Assembly (NCBI GenBank): GCA_002179805.1
Contig: NAVB01000347.1
Span: 1-43,105, forward strand
Length of the DNA stretch: 43,105 nt
Direction: 5' to 3'
Origin: Acanthamoeba lenticulata
Taxonomy: Eukaryota > Discosea > Longamoebia > Acanthamoebidae
Below, piece by piece: positions 11,009-22,333 of the stretch (within the stretch, counting starts at the first letter, position 1; each line of letters opens with the position of its first letter). The translations under genes were made by a program, and so were the position numbers. The notes below the pieces were generated by a model that worked only from the letters and a program-made list of their open reading frames with translations, searched no databases and had not been told where the DNA came from.

Positions 11009-13025
11009 ATGGAGGGATATGCCCAGCGCTGGTGGCGCTGTGTCGCACTGGTGGTGCTAGCCATATTTGTAGCGGTGCAAGGTGCTCGGGACGATGAAGC
11101 CTACTTCCGCGGCCAGTCCAACGCTATCACAATCGTTGTAGCTACGCACAACGTTGCCCGGTATGCACTCTCTCCACTGAAGCAGTAGACCTCAGAAACT
11201 CAAGAGAATGGGCTGTAGATACATCACTTCCACGTTAGAGAGTGTGGAAGAGAGCCTTGAGGTTTTCCTTCGTGACAGAAAGGTCAAGGGGCTGCCGCTT
11301 GTGCAGATACAAGTTATCATTGGTGCGGCATCTCCCCTCCGCCTGGGTCCCACCCAACTTATTCTCTTCCACCATACCCAGTCGATGACAATTCGCACGA
11401 CGGCACGCCGCTCAAGGTTCATCGCTTCGTGAAGCACCGCAAGGCAGTTCTACAAACGGAGAGCGAGGCCATACACAAAGGACAATTCACCACGCTCTCT
11501 TATTTCGGTGCTTCCTGCGGCCGCTTTGCCCCTCTTCCTCTCCATCCAGCGTCCTGACTGTGGCGCGCCCTATGCAGTTCCCTACCCCGCTTCGACCTTT
11601 ACCGACGTCAAGTATCTTGTCATCGAGCTGCAGAGTGCCTCAGAGCGGTACACGCCCTTCGTCAGGCATGTGAACTTGACAGCTCTAGGCTAAGGGCTCA
11701 TCCGTAACCACCAGGGTGGGTCTGGGCACGGTCTTCAACTTGGGCGTTCAGCACTCGCTCGGGGAATTGATCTTCTTCTTGGACGGCCGAGGTACCACGG
11801 CAAAGTCTGTGGGGGAGGCCAGATGTTAACGATTATAACATGCTGTGCCGCGCAGGGCTGTACCACCAACTGCACATCCGTCAATGCTATAACGCCCTTA
11901 CGGCGTCCGCGGACGCTTACGCCCGCATGGGAATCTCCTTTAGCTTGGCCGAAAAGGAGGCGCTCCAGGCCGGTGCGTCGGTCACCCGCGACGGCAAGTC
12001 TTTCACACCGGCAGACCTCGCCAGAGAGCTGGAGAGCGAGCGCTTGGTGTCTCCCAGCAACTTGTGCATCTGGCGCAAGGTCTTCAACTTTGTGGAGGTG
12101 GCGTAGCATCATGTCCCCATCCATGTGTTGAGTCCTCCGAAGGAATCTGAGGAGCAAACTCGGTGGGGGGGCATTCCAGGGATTCCCTGAGTCCCCCATG
12201 TGGGATGACACCCCCGAGGAGCTGGGGCAGGCCTTCCTCACCAGCCTTTCCGTCGGTTCGTTGATTCGCCTGTGTGCGAAGGAGAGCTAGCTGGTCGTGC
12301 GCCAATTGCGATCTCACCACGCGCGCGCAGGGTTCCCGTGGACGCCAGCTCCCCACAAGACTGTTGAATTCATCAACGGCTCGCTGAGCGGTACGGCCCA
12401 GTAGAGTACAGCTGGGGACGAACACCGAATGAAGCTCACATGCTCGTGAGCAAGCAGAAGAAGAGGCTCAAGTCCGGTTCCCTGCCGAGAAGGCGATCCT
12501 GCGGGAGAGGCTGGTGGCGGCTCACGTCGCGCATGTGAAGCACAAGCTGGACGTCTACAAGAATGGTGTGGATGCCTTCATGCATGCTTGCAATCTCTTG
12601 TCTTTTCTCACCAGTGGCTGGCCCTTTGTGCAGGCGGCTTCGCTGATGAGATTCTGGACCAGCGCTGGCGCATTCAGAACGTGGCGATGAGCACGCTCAA
12701 GCTCCCCTTCGTCGAGTTCCACAAGCTGGACACGCGCAACACGCGACTCCAGTCGGTCCTCGGGCTCGGGGCGGAGCTGTTCAACAAGGGAGACAACATT
12801 GGCGCCTCGGCCGTGTACAACGTCTCCAGCGACTTTGTCTACAACACCAAGTACCCTCTCACTCTCTTCTTTGTCCTCCTTGAGCATCGAGTTGACTTGA
12901 GGTCTCGCGACAACAGCGATAGGCGCAAGGTGGGCGTGACCAGGACGGGAAACAGGAAGAACTGGCCGCTGTCGCACCCCATCCTCATCTCCGAGGACCC
13001 TTGGAGCAACGTGAAGAAGCCCTGA
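11009..13025 (+). CDS. Predicted secretory-pathway GT2-like glycosyltransferase (multi-exon)
   Basis: Predicted nucleotide-sugar glycosyltransferase of the GT-A/GT2 fold. The ATG at 11009 opens a hydrophobic signal peptide or anchor (CVALVVLAIFVAVQG), so the enzyme should face the ER/Golgi lumen or be secreted. Exon 1 ends in AITIVVATHNVAR. A 58-nt GT-AG intron (11161-11218) joins it in frame to YITSTLESVEESLEVFL. A 59-nt intron (11323-11381) then restores QIQVIIVDDNSHDGT, the GT2 nucleotide-binding motif. Further on, TVFNLGVQHSLGELIFFLDG (11734-11794) matches the GT2 block containing the metal-binding Asp, followed by an exon beginning in DYNMLCRAGL. Exons around 11580-11700 and 12140-12560 are uncertain. 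The last exon (12650-13025) holds EILDQRWRIQNVAMSTLK and ends 70 bp from the convergent JmjC gene. Donor, acceptor and linkage are unknown. Confidence 0.72.
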
Positions 13026-13095
13026 CCGGCTGCTCACGAGGACACAAGAGACCCAAAGAGTTACCCAATGGTGGTTTTTCGCTCTTGCCAGAGTG

Positions 13096-15604
13096 TTACA
13101 GGGCGAGACAGACGCTGGCCAAGAGCTCGCCGCTGCCGCAGTCGCAGTAAAAGCGGGCCTCCTGCGGGCAGCGCTGCACGTCATGGTCCTTGTGGCATTT
13201 GCTCGCGCACGCCCGGCAGCAGACACGCTCCCGGCTGGGATCGCAGGTGAGGCAAAAGTGGGGGACGCCCTTGACAAACTCCTTCGGTCCGGCCGCATGG
13301 CGCGCCGTGCAGGCGTTGAAGCGCTGCTCGACCGCGTCGATGAGCGACGCGTGGGTCGGCGACTGGGCGCGCATGCTGGTCACGAAGGGCTCGAACAGGT
13401 AGTGCATCTCGGTGCTGTCGTGCAGGAAGGCGTAGACGTCAAACAGGTTCTGGGAAGACACGAAGTTCTGCGTCACAGCGATGGTCTCCTCCATGTTGAG
13501 CACCATGTGCCACCAGCCCTGCGTGCGAACCAACAGAACAGAACACCAGCTTGGCGTGAGCTCTTGGCCGATGCCTTCTGCTTGGGCTGTAGTAAGTTTG
13601 TGTTGGACAGGCACACGCACCTCAGGAACGAAGATGAGCTCGCCCGGATATTGAATGCACTCGATGAAGTCGACCTTCCCCGCGGCTCTCTCCTCCTGAA
13701 GCTCATCGTAGTAGTTCAGGTACCACCCGATCACAGAGTCGGCACTGTCCAAGAAGAGAAACGTTCGATTGGTCACAACCACCCAAGTGAGAGGCAAAGT
13801 TGATACGACTGGTAAAGATCTAGGGGAGGAAGGGAGGCACGCACATGGGGAGGGTGTTGCCGTTCTCGTCCTTCTCCACGCCCGGAGGCAAGACGTGCGG
13901 CGGGAACAAAATCCATCGCTTGCGGCCAGAGATGAGCGCGTTCCACGCCGCCGTGCGATTCGGGTCTGATCAAAGACAGAAGGCGCTTTGAATATTTCTG
14001 TCCATGACGCAGCTGCTGGGGGAAGAGAATAGGGGGAGCTTGTTGCCTTGGTGGAAGGCCGAGCCCGAGCGGGGCGGGCCCACGATGACCCAGCGGTAGT
14101 CCGGACGCGCGTTGCCCAGCGTGGAGAAGAAGTCCTCTTGGAAGTAGTCTGGCACCTGCGTAGCCCATTACGCGGAAGAATTGAGCAAAGGATTGCCCGC
14201 AAGAAGACTTGCGCGCAATGCGCCATCTTTGGGGCGCACGACATACCCGGTAGTCTTCCAGCAAAGCGGGCACTTTCTCACCAAACTGGCTGTCGAACAG
14301 GTACAGCGGGGACTCGTCCTTGATCTGCGCCGAGTAGGTAAAGTAGTTGGCCAAGCTCATCGTGATCTTCTCGCCCTAGAATCCGATCGCGATCGGATCC
14401 GCCGCACACGCACATGTGATGTAAGCAAAGGCCCAGGCAAGGAGTGAGGGAGAGCGGGCGGTACGTCGTCGTTGTAGGAGTCCGTCTTGAACATGGCTGA
14501 GCCAAAACTCTGCAGCAGCTTCTCCTTGGTCCACGCTGTGGCGGCCGGCCAGCTGGGTGAGGGAGCGGGGCGAGGTCAGCCTACAAACTCATCGCAAGGA
14601 GCAAGGAGCTGGGGAAGCACCTGGACACGACGTCGGTGAGCATGACAGGCCAGTTCTTGGATTCGTATTCCTCGACAAACTGCTTGACGGAGAGGCCGCT
14701 GCGGCGGTCGATTTCGTGCTCATCGTGCACGCGGGCCCACTGCAGCGGGTCCACGTTGGCGTAGTACCACCAGCCGTAGAGGAGATCCGAGTAGAAGCCT
14801 GACGGGCGCACAGCGCGCATGAGCGTGCGTGTGCTCTTGAGGGCGCAATAACACGCGGAAGGTACCGTTGATGGAAACGGGATTGTAGGGTCGGTCCACT
14901 GGGCGGTCCTTCTTCATCAGCACCGTCCGCTTCCATGTACCTGCCAACATAGATAGGCCTATTAAGCTCGGGCAGATGAGGTGAAGAGGTGGTAGACAGG
15001 CGAGGCACCTTTGAAACAAAAGTTATCGCCCTCGCTGTCGCCTGCACTCATGGCCACCGAGCACAAGACCCACATGAGAATGGTCACGACAAACCCTCGG
15101 GGAAGAGAGTTGCATACAGTGGCCAACGCCGCGGTGGAGAATGAAGTTCTTCCACAACTGGTCGTCTTCGGCAAAGGCATAGAAGGCACGGCTGACGAGG
15201 GACAGGGTGAGGAGGTCCTCCCGCGGCAGCTGCTGCAGGATGAGGTACACCGTGCTGTCTTCCAGCTCGGCAAAGTCGCCGAGCCCGGACTGACGGCACT
15301 CCTCATCCACTTCGATCTCCTCTTCCTCCTCTTCCTCCTCTTGTTCCTCTTCGTTTTCCGGCGAGTCTTCGTCCTCCTCCTCCTCCTTCTCCTCGGCTTC
15401 TTCATCACTAGCGTGGTGAGCTTGAGATCCAGAGTGGTCCTCGTTATGATGAGAGTGCAGATGGAACGAGGAGCCGCCTTTAGCGCCAGCCGGAAAGGGG
15501 CGAACACCCAGAGGATGAGAAGGCAATTCCGCGTACGCCGATTTAGTGATAAGGTGACTGGGCAGGACCGGGAAGGCCGCCTCTGTGGCCACAAATTCCA
15601 TCAT
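13096..15604 (-). CDS. F-box/JmjC (JMJD6-like) oxygenase with UBR-type zinc finger (multi-exon)
   Basis: Predicted Fe(II)/2-oxoglutarate oxygenase that may also act as an SCF ubiquitin-ligase adaptor. The ATG at 15604 starts a first exon with an acidic Glu/Asp run (about 15300-15420), then an F-box (STVYLILQQLPREDLLTLSL ... AFYAFAEDDQLWKNFI). Later exons give the JMJD6-like JmjC fold: KQFVEEYESKNWPVMLTDVV, SPLYLFDSQFGEKVPALLED, SGSAFHQ|DPNRTAAWNAL (iron ligands H and D of HxD), SGRKRWILFPPH, FIECIQYPGELIFVPE and GWWHMVLNMEETIAVTQNF (second iron His). The C-terminus has FCLTCDPSRERVCCRACASK, CHKDHDV and RFYCDCGSG, a UBR-box-like zinc finger resembling that of FBXO11. F-box plus JmjC is known, for example in plant JMJ21-type proteins. 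Substrate, histone, RNA or other protein, cannot be read from sequence. Stop at 13096-13098. Confidence 0.9.
13966..14046 (-). other. Apparent GC-AG intron splitting the JmjC HxD motif
   Basis: The exon ends ...TTC CAC CAA G (14047). The next two intron bases are GC, and no GT lies nearby in a usable frame. The following exon starts AC CCG AAT (13965) after an AG. Joining gives G+AC = Asp, restoring F-H-Q-D-P-N, the family's iron-binding HxD. The intron is 81 nt and phase 1. Confidence 0.75.
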
Positions 15605-15760
15605 CTTTGCTTAATCGCCACTCCGGAGCGATGAGTCGGATCGAAATAAAATATTATTATTTTGCACTCAAATTTTTCCCGCCTTTTCTTTGGCAGCGCA
15701 TCTCCGCATTGATTCTGGAAGGGGGCCACGGCTAAGCCTGGGAAGCACCACAAGCACAAA
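15605..15760. promoter_or_regulatory. Divergent promoter with E2F-like site
   Basis: Only 156 bp separate the JmjC gene start (15604, minus) from the importin-11 start (15761, plus). The core is A/T-rich (AATAAAATATTATTATTTTG at 15646-15665), next to TTTTTCCCGCC at 15673-15683, an E2F-like element. Both genes probably share this promoter. Confidence 0.55.
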
Positions 15761-18700
15761 ATGGAGCAGCCTAAGCCGCAACTGGATGCAGGAATCATTT
15801 ATCACCTGCTTCCACTGACTGTCAGCGGTGATGATGCTCAGCGTCGGCCCGCCGAGCAACAACTGCTCGCCTACGAGTCGGTGCCCGGGTTTGCCGCCTT
15901 GCTTCTTGTACTATGCCTTGCTCTCACTCTTGCCCCCCCCCCCCAAAATCATGCTGAGAAGAGCAATGCGCCCTACTGTGCATCCTCCGCTGAATCGACT
16001 AACACCACCCAACTCGTGCACAGTCGATCGTGGCGAGCAAGACCGTGCCACAGGAGATTCGCTATATTGCTGTTATCACCTTCAAGAACGTCATCAGCAA
16101 GAACTGGAAGAGCAAAGAGTTACTGCTGCTCCTCGCTTTCCTCCTGTGATGTGGGGTCCTGCTCACTCGCTCGCTTCCTCATGGCACGCGCACAGAGCGA
16201 TCCCGGACAGCGAGAGGGAGGTCATCCACGAGCAGATCCTCCGTCTCTTCAACGAGGAGAACGCCAAGGTACCTCCCGGCTCCCTTCCTCTTGTCCTTTA
16301 CCTCGGTGTTGCCCAGTCGTGTGGTCTCATGAAGAGGCTCTCTCACCCCGCGTGCACATAGACGGGCAGCTACATCGCCCTGAGCATAGGCATCCTGGCC
16401 AGGCATGACTATCCACAGAAATGGTGCACCACCAACCGCACAACACCCTGCGCGCCGCCTGCGCCTGTTGGCTGACTCGGGGCCATGTTGTTGTTGTTGC
16501 TGCTGCTGCAGGGGCAACCTGATCGCGGTGCTGGTGCAGATCATCGAGCAGGGCAACCGGCTGGAGAAGCTTCGGGCCCTCGAGGCCTTCCAGCATGTCG
16601 TGCGGGCTCTTGCCTCCAAGCGTCTCGCGCGCCACCGCCAGGAATTCCAGCAGATCGGCCCGCAGCTGTTCATGATGGCTGCGCAGCTGTGGTCCACCAA
16701 CATGGAGGCCCTCTTGACCGCCTTCAGCGGCTACAACGCCAAGGCAGTCTCTGCGCAGGTTCGTGACAATTTTGATAATATTTATTTATTTTTTAATTTA
16801 AATAACAAAACTGGACTTATTTCTTTGTTGGTTGACACCTGCGCGCTTCCACAGCAACTGATGGAGCTCAGACCCCTCGCGGAGATGGTGGTTCATTCGT
16901 TCAAGATCATTACCGATGTCACGCTCCACGGCTTCAGCAAGATCAACGATACCAACCTCATCAACTTCCTCCACTTTCTCCTCGTCCGACTCAAGAACTT
17001 TGCTGATTGCCGTACATTCCTCCTCATTTCATTTTTCATTTATTCTTTTTATTTATAACACAAAAAATGCGGTGCAGATGCGGCAATGCCGGACCAGCCA
17101 CTGGACGAGCTGGTGTGCAAGTGGATGCAGCTCTCGATGAAGCTGATCATCCAGCTGCAGCAGGACAAGCCCAACGCCTTCCGCAAGCACTTTCTGGGCG
17201 AGTACCTCGAGTACTTCCACTCGGTCATCCTCAACTACCAGGCCGACGCCCCGATCCCTCGCTTCCCCGGTACGTGCGCCGTCCCGCCGCGTGCGCGGCG
17301 CAGGGAGAACCCACGGGGCCGACTCGACTGACATGGGTCACCACACACACAAGAGCGGTTCGTGGTGAAGTGCATGATCTTCATGAGGAACGTGCTCGTG
17401 CAGACGCAGTACAAGGTGGTGAGCTCCAAGCACCAGCCCAACGAGAACGTGGTCGAGGCCACCAAGCTGCTCAACACCTTCTTCACGCCTGAAGTGCTGC
17501 TCAACCTGTGCCGGGCGCTCATCACGCGCTACTTTATCCTCACGTCCGAGGAGCTCCACGAGTGGAAGGACGACCCCGAGGAGTTTATCCACGAGACCGA
17601 GTCCGAGTCCATCCAAGACAACCTCAAGGTAGACTCTTTAATGATTTAATTGTGTTTATTGTTGATGTTATCGTTGGTAATTGTTTAACAATGTTGATCC
17701 TGTAGCCTTGCTCGGAGAACCTGTTCTTGGCGCTCCTCCAACGCTACGGCGAAGCCTCGCCCTTTGCGCTCTCCGGCGCCCTCGTGCAGCTCCTCGTCCA
17801 GGCCATCAAAGGTTCCTCTTTCCCCCCTTCCTTGTGTCCTCTCTGTGTGCCAGAACCTTTCCTGGCTCAAGCGCTCGGCAACGAATGCGTTCAGAGTCAG
17901 AGAGCCAGTCGGACCAGAAGAACGGACTCAACGGAGTGCTGCTCAAGGAGACGTGCTATCGGGCCATCGGCCTCGGCGCATTTGACTTCTACGACCACAT
18001 CGACTTCTCGGCCTGGTTCACCAACCAGCTCGAGAAGGAGCTCCGCGCCGAGCTTCCGCCCCTCCCCAGGTGCGCCAACTGGTCCCATGCTGACGTGGCG
18101 TGACGTGTGATTGGTTGGTCGGTGGCTGACGGGCTCGACTGGTGCACCAGGGCGATCTTGCGGAGGCGCATCGCCGCGTTGATCGGCGACTGGGTGATGA
18201 AGGCGCCCCAGGAGCTGCGACGTCCCATCTACGTGGCGCTCCTCCCGCTCCTCCACGAGAGCAACGATATCGCCGTCCGCCTGACGGCTGCCAACACGCT
18301 CCGCCTTCGTACGTCACATTACCATGGGCCTTCGTGCCTTGGCCGCATAGTCCATTGGTTGTTTATTTATTTGTTTTATTTATTTATTTGTTTCATAATG
18401 CGTGTAGTGGTGGAGGACCTCAACTTTTATGCGGAGGACTTCATGGAGTTTTTGGACGGGACGATCAACCTCATGTTCAAGCTGCTCATCGACCTCAAGT
18501 CCATGGACTCCAAGCTTCAAGTCCTCAACGCCCTCTCCTCCCTCATCTCCCAGATGGAAGAGCGCGTATGCTTTTATCTTTTTTTCATTTTTTAATTCAG
18601 ATTTTTAAAACTAATTTAATATCATTCCGGCGTATACGCAGATCGAGGCCCACCGCGACTTGATCCTCCAGTGCCTGTCGGAGCTGTGGAAGCTCTCCAA

Positions 18701-20268
18701 GGACCACCACCTCATGCAGAGCTCCATCGTGCGCACGCTCGCCAGCCTCGTCAAGGTGCGCCTCCTCTGGGCTGCGTGTTGTGCGTCGAGCGCCTTGGCT
18801 CATGAACTGGCGGCGGCACATACGCAGAGCGTGCGAGGCGGCGGGGACGCCTTTTACCAGTTCGTGGTGCCGCTCATCCAGTACGGGACGGACGTGCACG
18901 CCCCGCAGGCGCTCTACCTACTCGAGGACTCGCTCGAGCTGTGGGCCGAGACCCTCAAGCAGGCCGCCACCATGACCGACGGCCTCCTCCAGATCTTCCC
19001 CAACCTCCGCACCACGATCCTCTCCAACTTTGACCACGTCAAGGTGCCGCGGCCTCTGCCCTCGCCACGCTGAGGCCGGCTTGAGCCAAACTGACGTTGG
19101 TCGCGGGAACAGATCTGCATGCGGATCCTGGACCGGTACCTCCTGGTGGGCGGGTCGCGGTTCCTGACGATGTACCTGCCCATCGTGGTGTCGCTGTTCG
19201 ACGCCCTGCTCGGCAACCTCAAGGACGAGGGCACCATCCTCGTCCTCAAGCCGCTCGACACCCTCATCCAGCTCTGCGCCGCCCAGGTGCCCTTTCCTCC
19301 TCCCCCCTATCGTCTTACTTGTCGTCATCGTCTTCATTGTCGCCATCGGGGCTGAATCACACGTGCACACACACACACACGCATGCGGTCACACAGGTGC
19401 TGCCGTCGCTCCAGCAGGCGCTGCAGAAGATCTTCTCGATGGTCGTGGCCATCCAGACGGAGAAGGAGTGGAGCCGCGTGACCGTGTACTACTTGTTCAT
19501 CTTTGCGCGCGTGCTGGTCCACAACCGCCCGTTCTTCTTTGCCTTCTTCCAGCAGCTCTCGGCCCAAGCCGGCCACAACCTGCTCGCCCCCTTCCTCGAC
19601 TTTTGGGCCGAGAAGGTCGCTCTCCCCCCTCCTCCCCCCTCTCTTGGTCTGTCACGTCGCTGACTTGGTTTTGCGCAGGCCGACAACATGAGCGAGAGCC
19701 ACATGCGAAGGCTGACGGCGGTCGCGATGTGCCTCCTGCTGCCGACCACCGACGCGCAGATCCTGCAGCGCACGGGCCTCATCCTGAGCGTGGTCACCTC
19801 GGTCATCAACGACTCGCACCAGAATCCCTTCGAGTGCGCCTCCCCCCCCCCCGCTCCTGCCCCGTCTTCCGTCTTCGTGTGTCGCTCACGCGTCAAGCTC
19901 GGCGCCTCGCATGTGGGGAACACAGAAACCTGGTGGTGACGACTGACGACGAGACCGCCGCGACCGAGCTCATCCGACAAACACAAGCGGTGCGCTGAGG
20001 CCACGACCCGGGCCATCTCGCCCGTGCCCTCGTCTCAACACCAGTTCTCACCGGTTGGGCGACTGCGTGCTGCCATTGTGATTGTGTGCAGATGTACCGC
20101 CAGGACCCAGCGCTCTCCACCAACCTCCGGACCTTCTGCCTGGAGCGCCTGAAGGAAGCCGCCGAGCTCAACGGGCAGCAGAACTACCAGACGCACGTGC
20201 TCGCCGCCATCGACCCCGTCATCCTGGCCAACCTCCAGACTCCGCCGTCCGCCTCCGCGCCGCAGTAG
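15761..20268 (+). CDS. Importin-11-like karyopherin beta (multi-exon)
   Basis: Nuclear transport receptor of the importin-beta family, built from HEAT repeats, that binds Ran-GTP and carries cargo through the nuclear pore. The ATG at 15761 begins MEQPKPQLDAGIIYHLLPLT, followed by an importin-beta N-terminal domain: RRPAEQQLLAYESVPGFA, QEIRYIAVITFKNVISKNWK and EREVIHEQILRLFNEENAK. The segment RALEAFQHVVRALASKRLAR with LFMMAAQLWSTNMEALL matches importin-11 better than importin-7/8 or exportins. About 18 exons continue through HEAT repeats, including RIMDRYLLV-type helices (MRILDRYLLVGGSRFLTMYL), ending TPPSASAPQ. The size, near 950-1,000 residues, fits the family. Many introns are T-rich (16760-16850, 18355-18405, 18570-18640). 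Confidence 0.88.
19365..19381. repeat. CA dinucleotide microsatellite
   Basis: A pure CA run lies inside an importin-11 intron, close to its acceptor. It has no coding role. Confidence 0.85.
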
Positions 20269-20389
20269 TCGGCTCTTGGGCTTCGGGCGCCGCTGAGTAT
20301 TAACATTAAAAGGCTTTGGCTTCAACCACGCGTGGGTTCTTTATCACCGAGACACACACGCGAGGCGAGGCAGGGACGGCCGCGCGGCC

Positions 20390-21530
20390 TCAGATCTTGC
20401 CCTGGAGGAGCTCCTTGGTGACCAGCTCGGCGTAGACGCTGATACTCTTGAACAGGGTGATGAGGTCGTTGGTGCTGTCGTCATCCGCGCGTAGTTCCCA
20501 CGTGAGAAGAGGCGACGTTGGGCTGCCCGCAGCAGGAAGCGCGTACCTGAAGACGGTGTCGCAGAGCGCGAAGGGCATCATCGACGGAATGACTCCCTGC
20601 GCGTACTCTGGTTGTGGGAGAGGGGACGATGAGTTTTGTCTTTGGGGGGGGGGGAACGAGGAGAATGAAGCGGACCGAGCATCCAGCTGCCCTCCTTGAT
20701 CCGAATGCCTGCGGAGGCGTGACGCACCAGTCAGTCGAAAGCGGAGAGCCATACACAACTTCGAAGCGAAATCATAGCCTCGCCGTACCGGTGGCGGCCC
20801 ACTTATCGTGGACGATCATGTCGCCCGGGAGGTAGACGATCTTATCATGGGAACCCTCGACCCATTGCCAAAATTCCTTGTGGCACAGCAGCGAGTTAGT
20901 CTTCGTCCTCTCTTTGGGGATGAGGTGGTGGCGGGTGGCCTACGCCCGTGAGCAGGAAGTCGTAGATGTCACCTGAGCGAGTGTGAGGGTGAAGTCAGTC
21001 GATTTGGTCTGGCGTGGCTTTTGAGGATGAAGGGGCCGGGAACACAACGAACCCCAATAGCGGCCCGAGTGACCCGTGGTGCCCAGGGGGCTGCCGAAGA
21101 AGAGGATGTACTCGGACAGCGAAGCGTGAATAAGCCGGAACGAGCCCATGAAACCACCTGCGATGCCCCCCCAAGAGCAAACATCAGCAAACTGGCTCGG
21201 CGTTTCATGCAAAGAGCGAAGGAAAACGAAACCAGCGTTAATGAAGATGGTCTGCGTGTGCGAACTGATGTGGCCGGGGTAGCGGCGAGAAAGCTCAGCG
21301 GTGATGTTGGCGAAGGCCTCGTCGGCCGTTAGGTTTGCCGCTGCACTCCAGCCATTACACTTGTGACATAGGCAGCGTGTGCGCCGGAGGGGGGGCTTAC
21401 CGACGGCTTGCTTGGCGAGAAGATGGAGCTCCTCCTTGTTAAACATGGGCGTCTTTTCATCGAGAGCAATACCAATAAGGATGGCTAGGGCCAAAACGAG
21501 CAGTGTTCCCACGACGAACAGACCCTTCAT
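20390..21530 (-). CDS. C-8 sterol isomerase, ERG2/sigma-1 receptor family (multi-exon)
   Basis: ER membrane enzyme that shifts the sterol double bond from delta-8 to delta-7 during ergosterol-type sterol synthesis. The ATG at 21530 opens a single N-terminal membrane helix (GLFVVGTLLVLALAILIGIA). About eight exons follow, with RRYPGHISSHTQTIFINAG, GSPLGTTGHSGRYW, DIYDFLLTG, FWQWVEGSHDKIVYLPGDMI, SWMLEYAQGVIPSMMPFALC and the C-terminal KELLQGKI. GTTGHSGRYW and WMLEY are family signatures. The Asp in DIYDF and the Glu in WMLEY align with the two acidic residues important in the sigma-1 ligand pocket. The C-terminal LLQGKI supports ERG2 rather than a vertebrate-type sigma receptor. A sterol isomerase is expected, because Acanthamoeba makes ergosterol-like sterols. 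Confidence 0.93.
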
Positions 21531-22333
21531 TGCGGCAGGCCACGAGAGTAATGCCGGAGGTTCGCCGTTTTATTGTTCGCCCATTTTAATTGTTGTCCCA
21601 ATGTTCGTTTGTTTCTTTATCTATTTTGTCCGCAAAGTTGCAACTTGCAGTTCTTCCTCATATCCCATGCATCGTTGCTGGCTGCGGCGCTACCGCCCAA
21701 CGTGCACCTGCTCAACCTGCGCATACCGGCGAGCTGCTGTATGCGCCACGTCTACGGTGGCCAAATGCTGTTTGACTTCTCGCGACCTGTCCGCTCTGTT
21801 CGTCGAAAGCGCCTCTACTAGACCAAGATGGGCGAGATGAGCCTCTAGGGCAACCAGCGAGGTCCCTAGGAGGTGAGCGTTGCCCATCGGATGCGCCCGG
21901 TGGAGAACCGGGCAACCGCATCGTCACCCGTGTCGCTACCCTCCCTCGGTGGCTCATGTTGACACGTCTGCGCATAAGTGGTGTTTGCAGGGCTAAGACA
22001 GCTTGGGTGGCCATTGGTGCCTTGACCAAAAAGACCTCGGCGTCTTGCTGCCGCCGCTTGTCAGAGCTTTGCCGCCTGTTCGGCCAAGAGCTGTATTTCC
22101 GTCGACCAGTCGAAACGGCCATCGAACGAATGAACATGGATGGGGCTGTACGATCGGCAGGTAACCCCTTAACTGGAACCGACGCCATGGACACTTCTGG
22201 AAGCACAAATGTATTGCCACAAGAGCGAATTTTGACACAAGCCCAAGCCACCGTGCTGGTACAGTCTAATCTTGCTGCTACAGATTGAGGCGCTATCATT
22301 TGCTTACAGCCTTATCTATGATTTCGAAAGATT
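21531..22333. other. Unexplained 0.8-kb stretch between ERG2 and the HP1 gene
   Basis: This region should hold the promoters of the two divergent genes, but is longer than other spacers here. Two plus-strand stretches look protein-like: frame 21573-21821 (contains NVHLLNLRIPASCCMRHVYG, GQMLFDFSRPV) and 21956-22288 (contains LCRLFGQELYFRRPVETAIE, then a Thr/Ser/Gln-rich tail). A third, 22288-22340, reads IEALSFAYSLIYDFERLWR in another frame. They do not join cleanly by eye and match no family I recognise. They could be upstream exons of the HP1 gene, a small separate gene, or decayed sequence. Confidence 0.4.

Noticed and set aside
13026..13095. Possible missing gene between GT2 and JmjC
   Set aside because: Only 70 bp separate two convergent stop codons. 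This is a shared 3' region.
15011..15634. Plus-strand frame of 207 codons opposite the JmjC gene
   Set aside because: It is the antisense shadow of the Glu/Asp-rich first exon, giving a Leu/Phe/Val run with no family features.
18355..18405. TTTATTTATTTG repeats as a mobile element end
   Set aside because: They lie inside an importin-11 intron. AT-rich introns occur throughout the window and no inverted repeats or target duplications flank it.
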